A DNA stretch of 64,000 nucleotides, taken from assembly GCF_963662255.1 (NCBI RefSeq), contig NC_085047.1:90826259-90890258 (forward strand). The letters run 5' to 3'. Of the stretch, positions 1 to 14,260 are shown one piece after another. The notes under the pieces were generated by a model that made no database searches, had not been told where the DNA came from, and was given only the letters and a program-made list of their open reading frames with translations. The stretch is from Cinclus cinclus (lineage: Eukaryota > Chordata > Aves > Passeriformes > Cinclidae). Position 1 is the stretch's first letter. Every line of letters begins with the position of its first letter. A program made the translations under genes and the position numbers.

Positions 1-3000
1 TAAAGTGGTCTCAAAGCTCCACTCAAAGCTGAAATTTCTAAGGGGTTTTCTATCTTGACTTTCTGGTCTGATTTAGAGAGTTTAAGTAACCTGAGTTTAG
101 GTGAAGAAAAGAAAAAAGGGAAGAATGATTTGAGGTCTCTCTCCAGATTTGGTACACTGAAAAGCAGTAGACATCTGGTCAGCAGGTATGCACAAGGAAA
201 TACTCTTCTTTTTAACCTTCCCCCCCCCCCCCTTTTGTTTTATGGAGGCTTTTTGAACTTGAGTCACTCCAGTGGCTTTTGTTTTGCAACTAAAGGAACT
301 TGGAGGCTGACTTGAACAATAATTATTGAGGCATAGCTTTCTCACTCACCATCAGGCTGGGGGACCAGACTGTCTGTCCTGGAAGAGAGGGAAATATTTA
401 GGTAAGGAGGGATGTATGGTGGGTCTCGGTGGTTCAGGATTGCTTGCTGTGCTGTGTGGGGCTGATAGCTCATTGTGGCAATACCTGCTTGCTTTATAAA
501 TGTCCTCTGAGTTTTGTGGGCAGCTTTTTCAGCTGGTTGTGCTGAACTCATTTTGATGTGTTCTCATTGGAATAAGTTTCATATGTAGTTCAGAGAAAAA
601 CATTAGTTTCTCCATTCAGAACCATTATTATCTTAAGCTTTTGTAGTTTCCTAGAACAAACTGAGTTTTTCTTTGTAGCAAGAAATACAGGCCAGTATGC
701 AGCAAAATACTGGAAAAAGCCAGGTCCTCTGTTCCAAATACAACTACACTTGAAAACCTAGCACAGACTCATTGGATTTACAGTTCTTATTCCACTGTAG
801 ATTGTGAAGCTGAAAAATGGGGGCCCTTCATGGTGTTACTGGCTTTGATAGGAGATTCTAAATAAGCTAAATGTGGTGCTGCCATTTGGTCTCAGTTGTA
901 GTGTACAGGTCTTTTTCTTAGAACTGACTCCATACAGTTACTGCAGGGGAACTGTTAATGGTCTGCAATATAGAGAGGGTAGTTTGCACAGTTCACAAAT
1001 TCTTTTTCAAGTTGCAGTGAAATATTTATTATTGGAGCACTTAAGGCAAGCTTTTCAGCTCCTGTAATTGTGGCTTCATGCTGTGTGTCAGGTTACACAT
1101 CCTGATTTGTCTGTGCTTTGTTCTCCTCCAAAGCCGGGTTCAAAAGTTTTTCACTCCATAGCATAATGCAATTTCTTATTACTTTTCGAGATAAGGAGGC
1201 TTTAATTATTAGCTGTGCTAAAAGCAGCTTGATAGTCAGTGGGGAAATGACTCCTGTCAAGTCTTTGCATGATGGCAAGTGCTGGTGACAGGGAAGATGA
1301 AACTGACAGTCACGTTTTCATAGCCAAAGCCTTCCCTTGTGTGAGCAATGCATAGTTTGAACCAAGCAGCCATGTACGTGGTCTGCTGTTCTTGCTGTGT
1401 TAGGATGTGTTACAGAGCACGTCACCCTTAACAGCTTGTGTGGAAATGCTGGTGTTGCGGCAGAAAGGGTGAAAGGTCCTAATTCATTCTGACAATTAGG
1501 AAAAATGTGTCAGGGGACTGTGCCCTGGGGTTAATACTCTTCTTCAAATTAGGATGCTCCTTTACAATTATTTCCTGTGGAGCGTAAGTCTTTATGAAAA
1601 TGCTGACTTCTGTTTTTTTAAGCAGACAGAAGTTGGAGGAAAAAAAGTCAGGATACTGTAATTTCCTTGGCTGGTTTTGTGTACCATAGTAACTCTTTAT
1701 GTCAAACAGTTTGCTGAATTTGTCTCAGCATTTGGAGACTGTCAGCAATATCCAGGATGCCAGAATCTGATAGTGTGGCTGATGACAAACTATGGACAAA
1801 GTTTCAGGCTCCTCTACAGCCTGAAACCATGTTCCTGTGCCAAAATGGCATAGTCTGGAGCGCCCTAGAGTGCATGAAAAATACCATTACAACATGGTTG
1901 GCGCCCAGGAGGAGGTTTTATTCTCTGTATTTTTCATATTGATTGCTTTTATTTCTATGTTAAATAAGAAGTTCTTGTGCATTCCAGCTCAGATGATCCT
2001 TCTTTTCATCACTTTTTTATTTGTTAAAATACCTGACTAGCCACTTCTGTAGAATTCAGTAAGAAGGTGGGTCACGTGGATTTAGGGCTGTTTCAAGCAC
2101 TGCTTGCATTAAATAGTTTGCAGAACTGAGAACACACTGGTGGATGGGCTGTTTTCTGAGTAAAACCTAAACTGGTGTGAACAGTAGAGTTAAAACCAGG
2201 GGAGGTTTACTGCTTGCATCATGGGTGGGGAATTGATGTGGATTATCTGGGGAGGAAAGGCATTGTAATGACTTTATGAACATTTCCTGGGTGGCCAGAG
2301 CAGCATGGGGTAGCTGCTGTACTCAAAATTAAAAGGATTTTCTGTATTAATATGTTGTTTTATTGTAGTTGGGGCCACTGGGAAAGACCACAGCAAAGCA
2401 ATGCAGTAACGCCAGCAAACATTTGGGAGGCAACAACATGGCAAAGTGGCTTCAGTCCAGATCCCACACTGACATAGAGCAGCTGTGGGATTGATGTGGG
2501 GAGAAGGAACCACAGAGAGAATTAATTTCAAATCCACCCTGGGACGGTAAAAGGAGACCTTGATACTTTGCGAGGACTCTTTTGTGGAGGCCTGAACATC
2601 CCCACCAGGACTGGGTGCTGCCTGGCAGGGGCAAAGAACTGGCTGTCAGCCTCCTGCCTTGCAGAACCACAGCATCCCCAAATCCTCCTTTGGTGTCTCC
2701 TGGCACACTCCACCTCTGATTTGGGAATGAAAACCACGCTTGGCAAGCGGGGGGAGCAGGCGGTGCCACCAGGACTGGCGGGGGAACATGGCCCCTGTGG
2801 ATTCAGGGCTGAATTGGCACAGCAGCCTCTGCTTGCAAAACCCTCTGGTTTTTGTGAGGAAATGCTTGTGAATAGGCACGTATTGCTGAGCGTTGCATAT
2901 GACCACCATGCTCTTCTAAACTGTGTTGGTAGCAGGACAAACTGGTGTTTCATGGCAGAGAGACCAACATTTGCACTAAGTAACTTATTTTTGCTGTAAG

Positions 3001-6000
3001 TGGGCTGAGATTCATTTGGCAATGGCTGTCTCCCAGACCCAGCTCTGGCCAGTGTTATGATTCAAGACAGATCATCTATGGGTCATGCCAGGGCAGCTGC
3101 TCTTCCCACGGGCAGTGATGATTACAGAGATGTTTTAATTAAGGATATGGTTGTGCTACGGCTGCCTGGGGTGACCCGCACATTCCTGTCCCCCAGCATT
3201 TCTCATGCCAGCACCAGGGACTTGAGCCAGCTGAAAACCTATGGTAAGGGAGATTGGTAGATACATAGATTTAAAATGGAGTTTGTCTCAATCTGGATCG
3301 ATTCCTTGATCTTGTGGGTGGCAGTGATGTCCATGGGAAAAAACTTGGGAAAGGTGGCAATACCCATTTTGGCAGAAGTGTGGATTTGTGCAGAGAGCAG
3401 TGTGAAAAGTGTTGGGGATTTAAAGAAGGAGGGAGCAGTGTTTGGTGGTGGTCTGGGCTGGGTCTGGGGACTGCTTGTGGCCGCCCTGGGTGTGGTGTCA
3501 GGACTCAGAGTCCATGCTCTGTTGCACTGGAACAGGGATCACCTACCTGCCTGCAGGCTGTTGTGGGAGGATTGTCTGGGCAATTTTGCTTTCTGTTGTG
3601 GGAAGTGCTCTTGAGTGTGTTCTCTCTGCAGCTTGCTGTCCCCTCCTACTGCCCTGCCTGTAGGGAAACCACCCCGGCAGTGGTTTTGTCATAGTACTCA
3701 CAGAATTGGTTTGCTGAAATTCACCTTCAAAGGATTCAGAGGAAGGAAATCTCGTGTCCTGCCCCCCTGACACATAGTTTATGGTTAGAACAGGCACAGA
3801 GAATAGTGACACATCTTGATTCCTGTTTAAATCTACCTGACATTTGGTGGTATGACAAGACTTAATGATCTGGAGAGTCCCATGGGCTTTCTTCCCCCAC
3901 TGCTTTCAGGTCCCAGAGGAACTGGATGCTGTTTGTACCCGCTTGTACTGTCAGAAAAAAAAAAAAATGGAGCAAGATATGCTGTGAGCTCTTGCAGGCT
4001 GGGTCCTGCCATGCAGAGACAGAGCTGTGGGGCAGCCACAGCACACGTGGCTGCTGGCTTTTTCTCAACCACTGTGCCCTGGAGACCAGGCAGGCTGTGA
4101 GAGAGGGGCTTGTTGGGAGGTGTCGATGAGCTTCGCTGGAACTGAAACAAGGACAGGCACTTCTCTAATGAGACGTTTCTGTAGTACTTTAAACAGCTCA
4201 GAAAATACTTTTTCTCCTTTCTGTGTTTCCTTTTGTGAGTCTATGCAATTGCAAGAGAAAGGCAATATTCTGATTATATGAAAAAGGGTTTGAAGTGGAG
4301 CATTTTAAAGCTGCTGCTGTTAAGAAAAAGCTGACTTTTGAATCTTTGTTCACATTTTTTTCCTTTTTGTTAGCCAGTCTCAGGAAATGAGAACATTCTT
4401 TTGGCTTTCTGTGCCTGAGTCACATCTTATATATCTATCTATCTATATATAAAAATGTTACAACATCTGGAGATGTTTGTTTCAGAGAGGTACTTGTTTT
4501 CTTAGAGTGTCTGAGCTTTAAGTGTTTATATACAGTTGGATTTTTCCAGAATTTCCCATACTTCTCTGGTTACAATGACATGTATACTGCTCTCAGAAAA
4601 GCAAAGGGAAATGTGCTGATAACCTAGGGAATATACAAATAAGTAAAAGTAAAGCCTTTCAAGAAAGTGAGAATTTGCTGGGTTTTTTTTTCAAAAGTTA
4701 AACTATCAAAGCTGTTGTTTACCTTGAGTTGCATCCAAACATGTAGTTGTTTAATGATTGCTAAGTACGTATTTAAAAAAAAAAGTGTGAGGAGGAAAAT
4801 CAGAAAATACCAGTAGCTTTTCCCTTGTTCTTGGGTTGTTTTATTTTTTTTTTTTTTTAAGGGGAAAGGAAGTATTTAAAAGCTTATTACACCCATCTCT
4901 GCTATTGAGTGGGCTGACACTTACAGGGCTCTGGCAGTGCTCTGAGTGCATGGTGGGGTCTCCCTGCTTCCCTCTGTCCTCCCACCGGGGTCACACGGAG
5001 ATCGTGAGACCGCTCTGAAAGGAAAAACAAAAATCCATTTAGTTTAACCCAAGGCCAAATACTTAACTTTAGCGGGGGAGGTGGTGGGATTAAGGAGAAC
5101 AAGTAAAATTTCCACCCTTGATTGTTTAACATAGCTGCTCTGAAAATTATAGAAAGCCGGGGGTGGTGGGCACTGGTGGTGTCCTGTGCAGGGAGGGATG
5201 CAGGGATCACAGTGGGGCATGAGGATTGTCCTTAGAGGCTCCATCTGCCATGACCACATAATCTCCAGGTGTTCACAGCAGCTTCTCCTCCCACAGCTTC
5301 CATTGAAATGCCCTTGAGTTTATGGCTTGGATACAAAACCAGTCACTGATCAAATATTTTGATTGCACCCTGGCCTTCCTGTTAGTTTCTTTGATCTTTT
5401 CTCATTAGTGGATTATAGTGGACTTTCAAAAGTCTTGTTTGTTGGAATAGTTGTATTAATATAATCTTCAGGTTAGGTGTTATTTAGAAAAGTACTTGAC
5501 TCCCAGGAAAAAAAATCTACCTTCTTTTGCCCCTTTAGTGAGCTCACTTGCTATTGTGCATCAAAGAAGTGTAATTTCTGTAATTACATCAGAGAATAGC
5601 AATTTATTGTTAATTGTTTGAAATAATCTAAAGGCCAATGGGTCATATTCTTTTGGCTGATCTCTTGCTCATTCAAACACTGAGGAACTGTTTCAGGTTC
5701 ACATAAAAACAAAAAAGGAATAAAAGAAACTCACAGAGCCAGGACAGTCTGGGGTGGGGGGAGCTCAAAGGCTTGCAGCTCTGGGATGAATCCCCTTCTG
5801 TTGAATCCTCTCAGTTAACAGTTAACAGATTCTCTCTTTTCAAAATGAAAAGGCTCCCCTTCTCCCTGGGCATCCTGCTCATGTGATGTCCCTTCTGAAA
5901 TTGGCTTCATACAGCCTCACTTAATGCCATGCTGGAAGCTGGATGTCTTCAGGCATTGGCACAGGGCTGTCTGGTCACCATATGGGGTTTAGCTTTGAGT

Positions 6001-7115
6001 GGTGGAGAGATGACTTGTGCCATAGTTTTGTGATCAGATGAAGTGAGGGAGGAGGGCTGCAATATTGCTGGTGGCTGTGCATGGTGTAAGCCTAAAGGTC
6101 AAAATTTCCAAACTTTTCTAATACTGAAAGCCACATTTTCCTTATTGTCATATGCAGGATAGGAATTATCAAACTTTGCTCAGCAGGACCTGGACAGGAT
6201 CCGAGGGTTTTCAGAGGTGGTGGGATGTTTGATATGTCAGGCTTCTCAAGGAAAGATGGGATGCTCCTTGCTGTCAACTCATATCCAAAGCAAATCTCAC
6301 CCTGCAGCTGCTGTTCTTCAGACCCATCCTAACCAGGTGAAAATGTCCTTGCCCAAGGCAGGCAAGGCAGACCTCTCTTCCAACCCAAACAATTCTATTA
6401 TCCCCTCCACAGCTTGTATTAAAATCTGCTGCTGGACCAGGCCTTCATTTTGAAAAGTACAGAGCACATGAAGCACTGTTTTTAGTGTCATCTATTAACA
6501 AGGCTGCTTCATTTTGATGTGAGTGAAGTTCTCTGTGCTTGTAATTGCTTATGCACTGCAAGGGGGAAATAATTTGGACTTCTTGCGTCAAATTGCATCT
6601 GAGTCACAAATGTGAAAATCAATATTTTTATCATTAGTATGCAGAGACAGGCAAAGAGTACAGTTAAGAGGATCCTTGACATCACCCTTGGGAGAATTAC
6701 TAGCTCATGATAAAATGGCAAAGTATCCAGGAACAGTAATATTGCATTACTGCTCAGGTTTCATGAGAAATCTTTCTACTCACCTTGGGCTATTTATTAA
6801 TTTATGAATAGCTTTGTCAACTTGTACTTGAAAGAGACATTAAAGAAATTTAATGTGATTGTGTGGTACTGGTGTCTTTTCAGGGCAGTTTGAGGCAGGA
6901 CTGATTCCCAATGAAGGCAGGATAACATAATGAGTATTTTGTGTCATCTGAGGTAAAAATGGTCTAATAATTTTTACCTGATAGATTTTGGTAATGTTTA
7001 GCTGTGTAGTGGCTTGATTTCAATCACTGATTTTCTGTTAAGTCCAATAGCACACAATTAAAAATGTGCAGCAGTGTTACTTCCATGCATGTACAAAAAC
7101 AAGCACCAGAGTTCA
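1..7115. other. Non-coding stretch, no gene recognised
   Basis: Open frames here are short and resemble no family I know. Visible structure is limited to a 13-base poly-C run (220-232), a TATC/TA tract (about 4427-4450) and oligo-T or oligo-A runs near 3955 and 4842. The stretch is either intergenic DNA upstream of LIMS1 or an intron of a longer LIMS1 transcript; the sequence alone does not decide. Confidence 0.6.
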
Positions 7116-7264
7116 TGGATGGGATGGGATGGGACGGGATGGGACGGGATGGGACGGGATGGGACGGGATGGGACGGGATGGGACGGGATGGGACGGGAT
7201 GGGACGGATGGGACGGGATGGGATGGGACGGGATGGGACGGGATGGGATGGGATGGGATGGGAT
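7116..7264. repeat. GC-rich minisatellite, unit ATGGGACGGG / ATGGG
   Basis: About 149 bases of near-perfect tandem pentamers, GGGAT alternating with GGGAC so that the higher-order unit is ten bases. The array is interrupted once near 7205 where a G is missing (GGGACGGATGGG), and it ends in pure GGATG copies. The 80-111 residue open frames on both strands here (WDGMGRDGTG-type and SHPIPSRP-type) are products of the repeat and not genes. Guanine runs lie only on the + strand. Confidence 0.95.
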
Positions 7265-10260
7265 CTCAGTCATTGTGTGCCCAGCAGAGCAGCTGTGGCC
7301 ATCACTAGGATGACTGGGGTGGTGGTAATGTGGTGTTGGAGGTTTTCTGGGGGAAGAAGGGCTCTGCTCTCCCAGAGGGAAGAGCTGCACCACTGAAAGC
7401 TTCTAGTGTCTATCATGTGTAGGCATGAAGAGTGTTGATGGTACAAATGTCAAGCAGAGGATTTTTTCTCTTATATTTTGAGTAATGTTCCTTCCTTGGT
7501 TTGCATTGCCAGGTATTTGCTAGTTGTCCCTGCCACAGTGGGAAGGGAATATAGTCAAAAGCTGCTGAGTCCAGATTTTTTAAGCTACCATTAATCCTTT
7601 CTTACGAAAGCAAATGCAGAATGAGCAGGGCCTTAGTTCCAAGTCAAAAGGTTTTTCAAACTTGGAAAGAATAATATATTGGCTCTGTGTTCATGGTCTA
7701 AATAGTAATATTCTTGGAGCTGGTCTTGGAGATGCAAGAAAAGCAGAGTCTACCTGAATTAATTGTAAAGAAATCCATAGTTTAAAAGACACTTTTCTTT
7801 ATACCACAGGGATCTCATGGTATAAAGTTCATGTTGATTTTAAATTTTAATAAAGCAAGAGCATTGGTGCTGTCAGTATCCAATATTTCATGTTTTGGTG
7901 CTGAATTAGTAGTCGAGTGGAAGTGTTGCAAGGTCATTAACAGAATTGCATTTACTGAAAACTTCTTCCTATGCTTTTTTCCTTATGATATTAAGAGAAG
8001 TCAGGGAGGACAAAGAAATCATATTTGTTTCAAGTATTGTTATATTAAAGTGAACATTTACAATGTTTTAAAGCAACATACTTGCTTTTTAGAAATTGGT
8101 AGACAGTGAAATGTATCTAAATAAAAATAATCAAATTAATTTATTTAGTCTGGAGACAATAGAGTCATGTTCACGCCGAGCCCTTAAGTTAAATTCCTGA
8201 GTTCACTCAGGTCAAGTTATCAGTTTAAATTTTAGTTTCCTTGAAGCCACGGACTCAAGTGTAAAACACGTGTCCTCAGTTAGCAGGACCTGGGCTCACC
8301 CGCAAGTTCGTGGCTTATGTGAGGGTTGAGTGCATCTGTGTTCTGTATTCTCTTTATAAGCTTTTTTGTAACATACATCTGTCTGGCACGTAAGATATTT
8401 AAACCAGCCACACAGATAAGAAGAGTGGCAGGAGAAAATACAGATTTTTTTTTAAGTGATTCTGCCATATTTTTTTTCCTTAACTGTGTTCGTTGTGTAC
8501 AAGCAGGTGTTGCAATAGGGTGTTGTCTCCAAGTTATTATTAGCAATTGCCTGGTCAGGCATAAAAGCAAACACAGGGTGCCCGGTCTGAAGTCTTTCTT
8601 CCAAGACAAGAAATGCATAGTCAGGAATTAAGATTTTAAAACCTCAGCAGATGATGGTGTGGCACTGAAAGCACTGTGGCAAGAGATGCTTTGATTCTGC
8701 TTGTTGCCTTCACAAATGGTCATTAGACATTTTTGTCCTGGATGCTGGGAAGGTGTACCTGCCCTTCGTTAGGATGCTGCGTACAGGAGGAGAAGCTGAT
8801 GGTGTGGCATGGCTCAGCTCAGTCAGGGAAAGAGTCCCAAATGGTTGCTCAATGAGTGGTAAAGTTTACAGGCCTTCCTGCCTATCCTCATGGGCTTTGT
8901 TTGCTCCGTATTAGTAACAAAGGAGTTGAGGGAAACAAGTAGCAGCATCCGGGAGAATGCAAACAGAAGGCAGTAGCTGGCAGCCTGCATAGTAACATGG
9001 GTGTGAGAGCCCTCCTGGCCACCTCACCAGGTGGTAATTCTGCCTCTCGTGTCATTTCTCAGCACCAGAAGAGTTTTTTTCTTATGTACCTTATCATTTT
9101 TTATTACCTTATTGTGGCATACTACAATGTTTGATTTCCTAATAACTCAGGTGTATCCTGTTTCTTTGCTTCTGTAAATTCCACATTTTCTGTGCTAAAG
9201 AATGTGCGCTTTTACATCTATAGTAGTTCATCAACCTGCACTGCAACACTGGCTTTCTCTTCATCACAGAGCTGTGATGCTGTGCTGTGAACCAACTGCA
9301 CTCATAACTTACGTATGGGGGGAGAAGAGAGGAAACTGCTGAACTCGGGGATTGTTGGCTTATTCAGAAGTTACAAAGAGCCAAACTGAGCTCAGTTCTA
9401 GCTAGCTGGCCAGGGTGCTACTGCTTCCTTCACTAGAGCTCTCTGCATAGTTACTGCCTACATGACCCCTAATTCACACTCAAATTCCTTTCAAATCTGC
9501 AGGGGTGTGTTATTAACTTCAATAGAAATGGATCAATGAAGCTTTGTGACAATTCCTCAAAACTGTATGCATATAAATGGAGAATTCTGCACCAGTTTGA
9601 TTATCTTCAGCATGTTGGTAGGGACGAAGAAACAACCATATGTTTGACCTCTCACTTTTTAATGTTTCTGATATCTGCAAATTCTAGAGGTCAGTGTGTT
9701 AAACTAATAAAGTTAAGACAACAAGTCTTAAGCCATTTTCCTCAAAGCCAGTTGAAAGTCCACTGCCCTCTTTAATGGGGCTTGATTTAGTCTTAAGGTT
9801 CAGTTAGTGGAACATCAGTGGCTAAATAAGACAAAATACCTGCTAATGCTTGGAAACTAGTTCTGTCAGCTTTGAAACCTTGCTGCTTTGTCTGAGGTGT
9901 AGGGAAAAAAACATCACTGTTCTGAATTATTATTATTAGTAGTAATAGTAGTATACACTGTTCTGTATGGATGGTGCAGTAAGGACAGCCTCATAAGAGG
10001 AGGATGTTTTCCTAATCTCTGATTTCTCATATTTAAAGAAGAGCAGCTGTTTATTAGACAGATGGGTCCAGCATGCCTGGTCAGCATCACATCCCTGTGC
10101 CTATAGATAAATGCCTTCAGGTGAAGTTGTCATACACTGGATTTGATACCTAACAAAGTATATTTTGTATACTTTATACCTTGTTTTTATAAATACTAAC
10201 TAAGGCTGTTTCAGCTATTTTTAAATACAAATGACCTGAATTTAATTTAAAAATTATCAT
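7265..10260. other. Non-coding stretch, no gene recognised
   Basis: AT-rich single-copy-looking DNA with no recognisable coding exon. A short ATT/AGT trinucleotide tract sits at about 9927-9955. Nothing else was identified. Confidence 0.6.
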
Positions 10261-10341
10261 TGTTATATGTATATGTATATATGTGTGTATATATATATAT
10301 ATGTGTGTGTATATGTATACATATATATATATATATATATG
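10261..10341. repeat. TA/TG dinucleotide microsatellite
   Basis: A compound (TA)n/(TG)n tract with alternating TATATA and GTGTGT blocks, ending in a pure (TA) run of about ten units. The YIYIYICIHIHTH-like open frames on both strands are artefacts of this repeat. Confidence 0.93.
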
Positions 10342-13300
10342 GTCCTGTAGTTTTACTTAAAGCATTTTTCAACAGATCTCTGCGATACCTTTTTTTGCTG
10401 CAGTTGGATTTGCATAGTTTGGCAAATGACCATGCAAATGTAAATGTGTGAAAAGAAAACAAAAATCGGAAGAGCAGAGTGAGTCACTGTGACCATAGAT
10501 CTGCTTGTTCATAGGGTCAGAGCCCAAATGATAGTTTCGTTGCAGTCTTATGCAGTGGAGTGTTAAGAAGTTGTGTATTAACCCAGTGTACTGCTAACTG
10601 GTATAATTTAATTTACAATTTTAGGCCGGTAGCCACTTGGTGGTGGCCTACATGTTGTTCTTTGGTGCAGACAAAGTGGTTATGGATGGGTAAGCAAGGA
10701 GGAAGTTCCTGTTGAAGGGGACTTTTGTGAGTTCTCAGTCACACCCCTCAGAGGTGTGAATTTTACAGCAAGTGGGTTGTGTTCATGAGAGGGGGCTGAG
10801 CTCAGGATTGGCAGTGGAGTTACTGCTGCAAGTGGGTAGGGGTTGGAGTGGGGTTGGTGTCCATGGAACTGTGTCTGTGACCTGCCTGAGAGCCAGGCTC
10901 TGCCTCTGGCAGAGGCGAGGTCAGGGGTTCTCTTGGGGATATATGGGTCCGCTCGGAGGCTGGTGGTGTTCTGCACTAGTTAAATTTTGACAAAGTGAGA
11001 ACACCCATTCAAAAAGAACAAGAGAGCAGGGGAGAAGTGCTGTGTCTTTTAACAGTGGTTAGTGAATGATACACATGAATAAAAGAGCAGCAGGGAGTTG
11101 ACATTTCTACATCAGCTTCGTCAAGAGGATTTTAATAACTTATGATGCATCCTACAAGCTATAGGGCTCTGAATTACCTGTGGCCAGGCAGTTCTGTGCT
11201 GAAGAGGTTAAAGGACAGTGAATATAACACAATATCTAAGTCACTGAAGTTTCTGAGGTGGTTTCTAAGAATTTATGCCACTTGCTCAATGCTTCTTGCC
11301 TTAGATGCCATTATACAAGTATTTTTCAGTGACCAGCACAGCACATTGGGGTTTAATGGTAAAAACAGTATTTCTGTTAATTTGGTATCATCCCCCTCTT
11401 CCCTATGAGCTAGATTTGATTTTGGGCAACTGTAATGATTTATCCATTAAGTTGCTGAAATCATAGTGTCTGTGAGTATTGTATTTTTTTTTTTTCATTT
11501 ATAATTAATTTATGGTGATGCTTTCTGCTGAGTGCTGAGCACTTGGTTGGGATGCTCAGAGCTACCCATTATTATCTTCTTTATAAACGTTTCTGAAGAG
11601 GATAGCTGCAAGGCAATGTTAGTTAGAACAGGTTTGCTGTCCTTGCAGTATCAAGTAAATGTGATATTAAACAGCTCGTTGGACTACTTTTGCTTTCACA
11701 CTGCAGCATTCCTGCTGTAGCACCCCAAAAGTCAAGGGGGTGGGAGAGGGAGTGCTTTATTTACAATGATTGCTAAAAGCCAGTAAAATGAGAAGGATAA
11801 TTCTGCTGCAATGGAATTTTTAGAAGGGGCTAGCATTTTTAGATATGTTTTATTCCAGTTAACAGTACCAGCAGATTTCATTTGGGCTATAAGGAACTCT
11901 GATTCCTATCCCACTTCCTGAAAGATAAAAATATTGGTAGTTTTCAGGGGCACACTAGTAAGTTTAAGTGCATCTTAGGGTTGGGCTTACACTTCTGTGT
12001 GATGCCACTTGGTGGGACTAACATGGTCAGATGCAGGCACAAATGATGTCTGTGCCAGCTGTTGGAAGACTAAGGGTAACTTCATGGTTTTATAGCAGGA
12101 CAGGTCACCTGCCATAATTTTTTTAAAATATCTGGTCAAGGTAGGAAAGTTTCTAGTGGACTGGTACTCAGCATCATCCTGCTGCAGCATGTTTGAACCC
12201 AGCCAAGAAGCTCTGAAACAGGCTGTGCATAAACTGTGTCTCTGAACTGTGATTCAAGGAGATTGCAATTTGCTGAAGGTCAGAGAGCAAACCAGGAATG
12301 GAATACAGATTTTGTTGTTTTTTGTTTGGGAAAATGAAAGCTTAAAAACAAACACACACAACCAGCAAACAAAACAAAGGTAGCCTTTGCTTTCCCAAAC
12401 ATGTTGCTTTTAAGAACATCAGCAATGAGGTACTCTTGAACTGGAATTTCATCTCCTACCTTATGAGGGAAAAACAGCCCCTGTTGTTCCTTAGTAGTAT
12501 CTGGTTTATGAATCCTTTGTTTTTATACTCTGACTTCCAGGTTGATTGGACTGATTATTCTGTGTTTGGGAAGGTTCCTTTGAGCAGTCCAAGCATACAT
12601 TAATGATTAGCTTGAAGATAAAGCAACCTTCCTGAGTAGACTGTTGCTCTGAGCCCAAAAGTAGGGTGTTCTCCTCCAGCTCCTGTCTGGAGGTGACAGC
12701 AGCATAGCACAGCCCTGCCCATAACATTCATCCCTCCCTTTGGGTCGGTATGTGACATTTGGCGTGGTTGGCCTGTCTAAATTCCTTTGAATTTAATAAA
12801 ACCGTGCATTTCTATTGTACTTTATCCACATACAAATGACATATTTATTAGGATCTTCCTAGGTGAATGGAATGCAGTGAGAAATCCTGTGGCTGTTCTG
12901 ACAACAAGAAAAAAAATTATCTTCATTTCTCTTTCTTCCCTTTTGCCTCTTCCAGTATATAGTTGCTGTTCCATGGTTCCTGGCACTGGTGATTAAAGCT
13001 GAGGGCTGATTTAATTTTTATTTTTAATATCTTTTGATATTTTTAGGCTGTAAGTCAGAAAAAGCATAATTAAAAGGATTTTTGGGCCACTTTGAGCACT
13101 TTTTTGAGAAAATCTGATTTAATTTCAAGTTTTAGGTGCAGAATAGTTCAGGATTATTTAAATCTGGATAATTAAAAAGCTGTTTTACTGTAATGAACCC
13201 AGGAAGAGAAGGCACTGGGTTGCAAGTCCTATTTTGGGAACCACTGTGCATCTGATGCTGTTCTCATTCATGTCAGCAGAAGTTCAGAAACATTTCCCCA

Positions 13301-13969
13301 AAACATTTTTTTGAAGGTGCTCCTCTGAGCCTCACTTTCATTTCACATACTGTATTTCATATCATACTGGTGTATGTCATCTTCTCTGGCTTTATTTGCT
13401 GTCTTGAATTCATTTACTGGAATTCCTGTGCTTTTTTTAAAGCATCTACTCTTAACCACTAATAAATCTGGAACATATTGGGACTTGGTGGTATGTTGAA
13501 CTTTACAGGATGAAACTTCATTGTTTCCCATTATGGGCTGTGGCTTCCAAAATACCAATTATGGTAATTGCCTTCCCCTCCCTCCCTCCATCCCATCTGA
13601 AGTCCTCTCTTACTGCATCAGCTTTTTCTCCCCAGACTGTCTCTGCCTATTGCTGCTTTTGTATCCACTTCCTGCTGTGGGTAGAAGATTCCCTGCAAAT
13701 CCCATCTGAGCAGCTTCATCTGCAATGACTACAAGAAGTTTTAAGTAACTTGAAGTGGCACAGAACAGCCAGACACCCAGCCTGAAAGATAAGATTTGAA
13801 ATTAGAGTACATGCCTGACATCACATCTTTTACTAAATTCTTGTTTTTACCCTTTTTTTGTTGTTGTTGTTTTTCTCTTTTTGTTCCATTTTAAATAGTT
13901 AGTGTGGGTAGTGTCTTTTCACATTTCTTTGAAGCTCAAAAATTAGTAATAAATATGTCCCATAAATCA
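10342..13969. other. Non-coding stretch, no gene recognised
   Basis: No coding exon or known repeat was recognised. Only short A-, T- and CA-rich patches are visible, for example near 11487 and 12345-12378. Confidence 0.55.
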
Positions 13970-14260
13970 CAGAATCACAGAATTCTTAAGGTTGGAAGGG
14001 ACCTCTGGAGAGAATTTTGTCCAAACCCTCTACCAAGGCAGGGTCAGCAAGAGCAGGTGACACAGGAATGTGTCCAAGTGGGTTTTCAATGTCTCCTGAA
14101 AGGGAGATACCACAACCTCCTTGGGCAGCTGTGCCAGTGCTCTGCCACCCTCAATGTAAAGAGGTTCTTTCTCATGTCAAGGTGGAAATTCTTGTATTTT
14201 AAATCTCCAGTTGTTGCAGCACCAGCATTAATTAGTGTGTTTGGCCCCAATCTGGCCAAC
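13970..14260 (-). mobile_element. CR1 LINE 3' fragment, minus strand
   Basis: Begins with the reverse-complemented CR1 tail (ATCACAGAATCACAGAATTC), followed by 'aaggttggaagggacctctgg' and then the characteristic blocks 'gcaggtgacacaggaa', 'ccacaacctccttgggcagc' and 'gccagtgctctgccaccctc'. It is a 5'-truncated, diverged copy with no intact reverse transcriptase. The far end is approximate because similarity fades after about 14215, with an apparent internal deletion before a last matching patch. Confidence 0.9.

Noticed and set aside
2528..3022. 164-residue minus-strand open frame, overlapped by a 143-residue plus-strand frame
   Set aside because: Both strands are open at once in a GC-richer patch. 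No domain, splice context or recognisable protein similarity.
7058..7396. WDGMGRDGTG-type and SHPIPSRP-type repetitive proteins
   Set aside because: They are translations of the ATGGGACGGG minisatellite in several frames.
10247..10462. YIYICIHIHTHIYIY-type open frames
   Set aside because: Direct translations of the TA/TG microsatellite.
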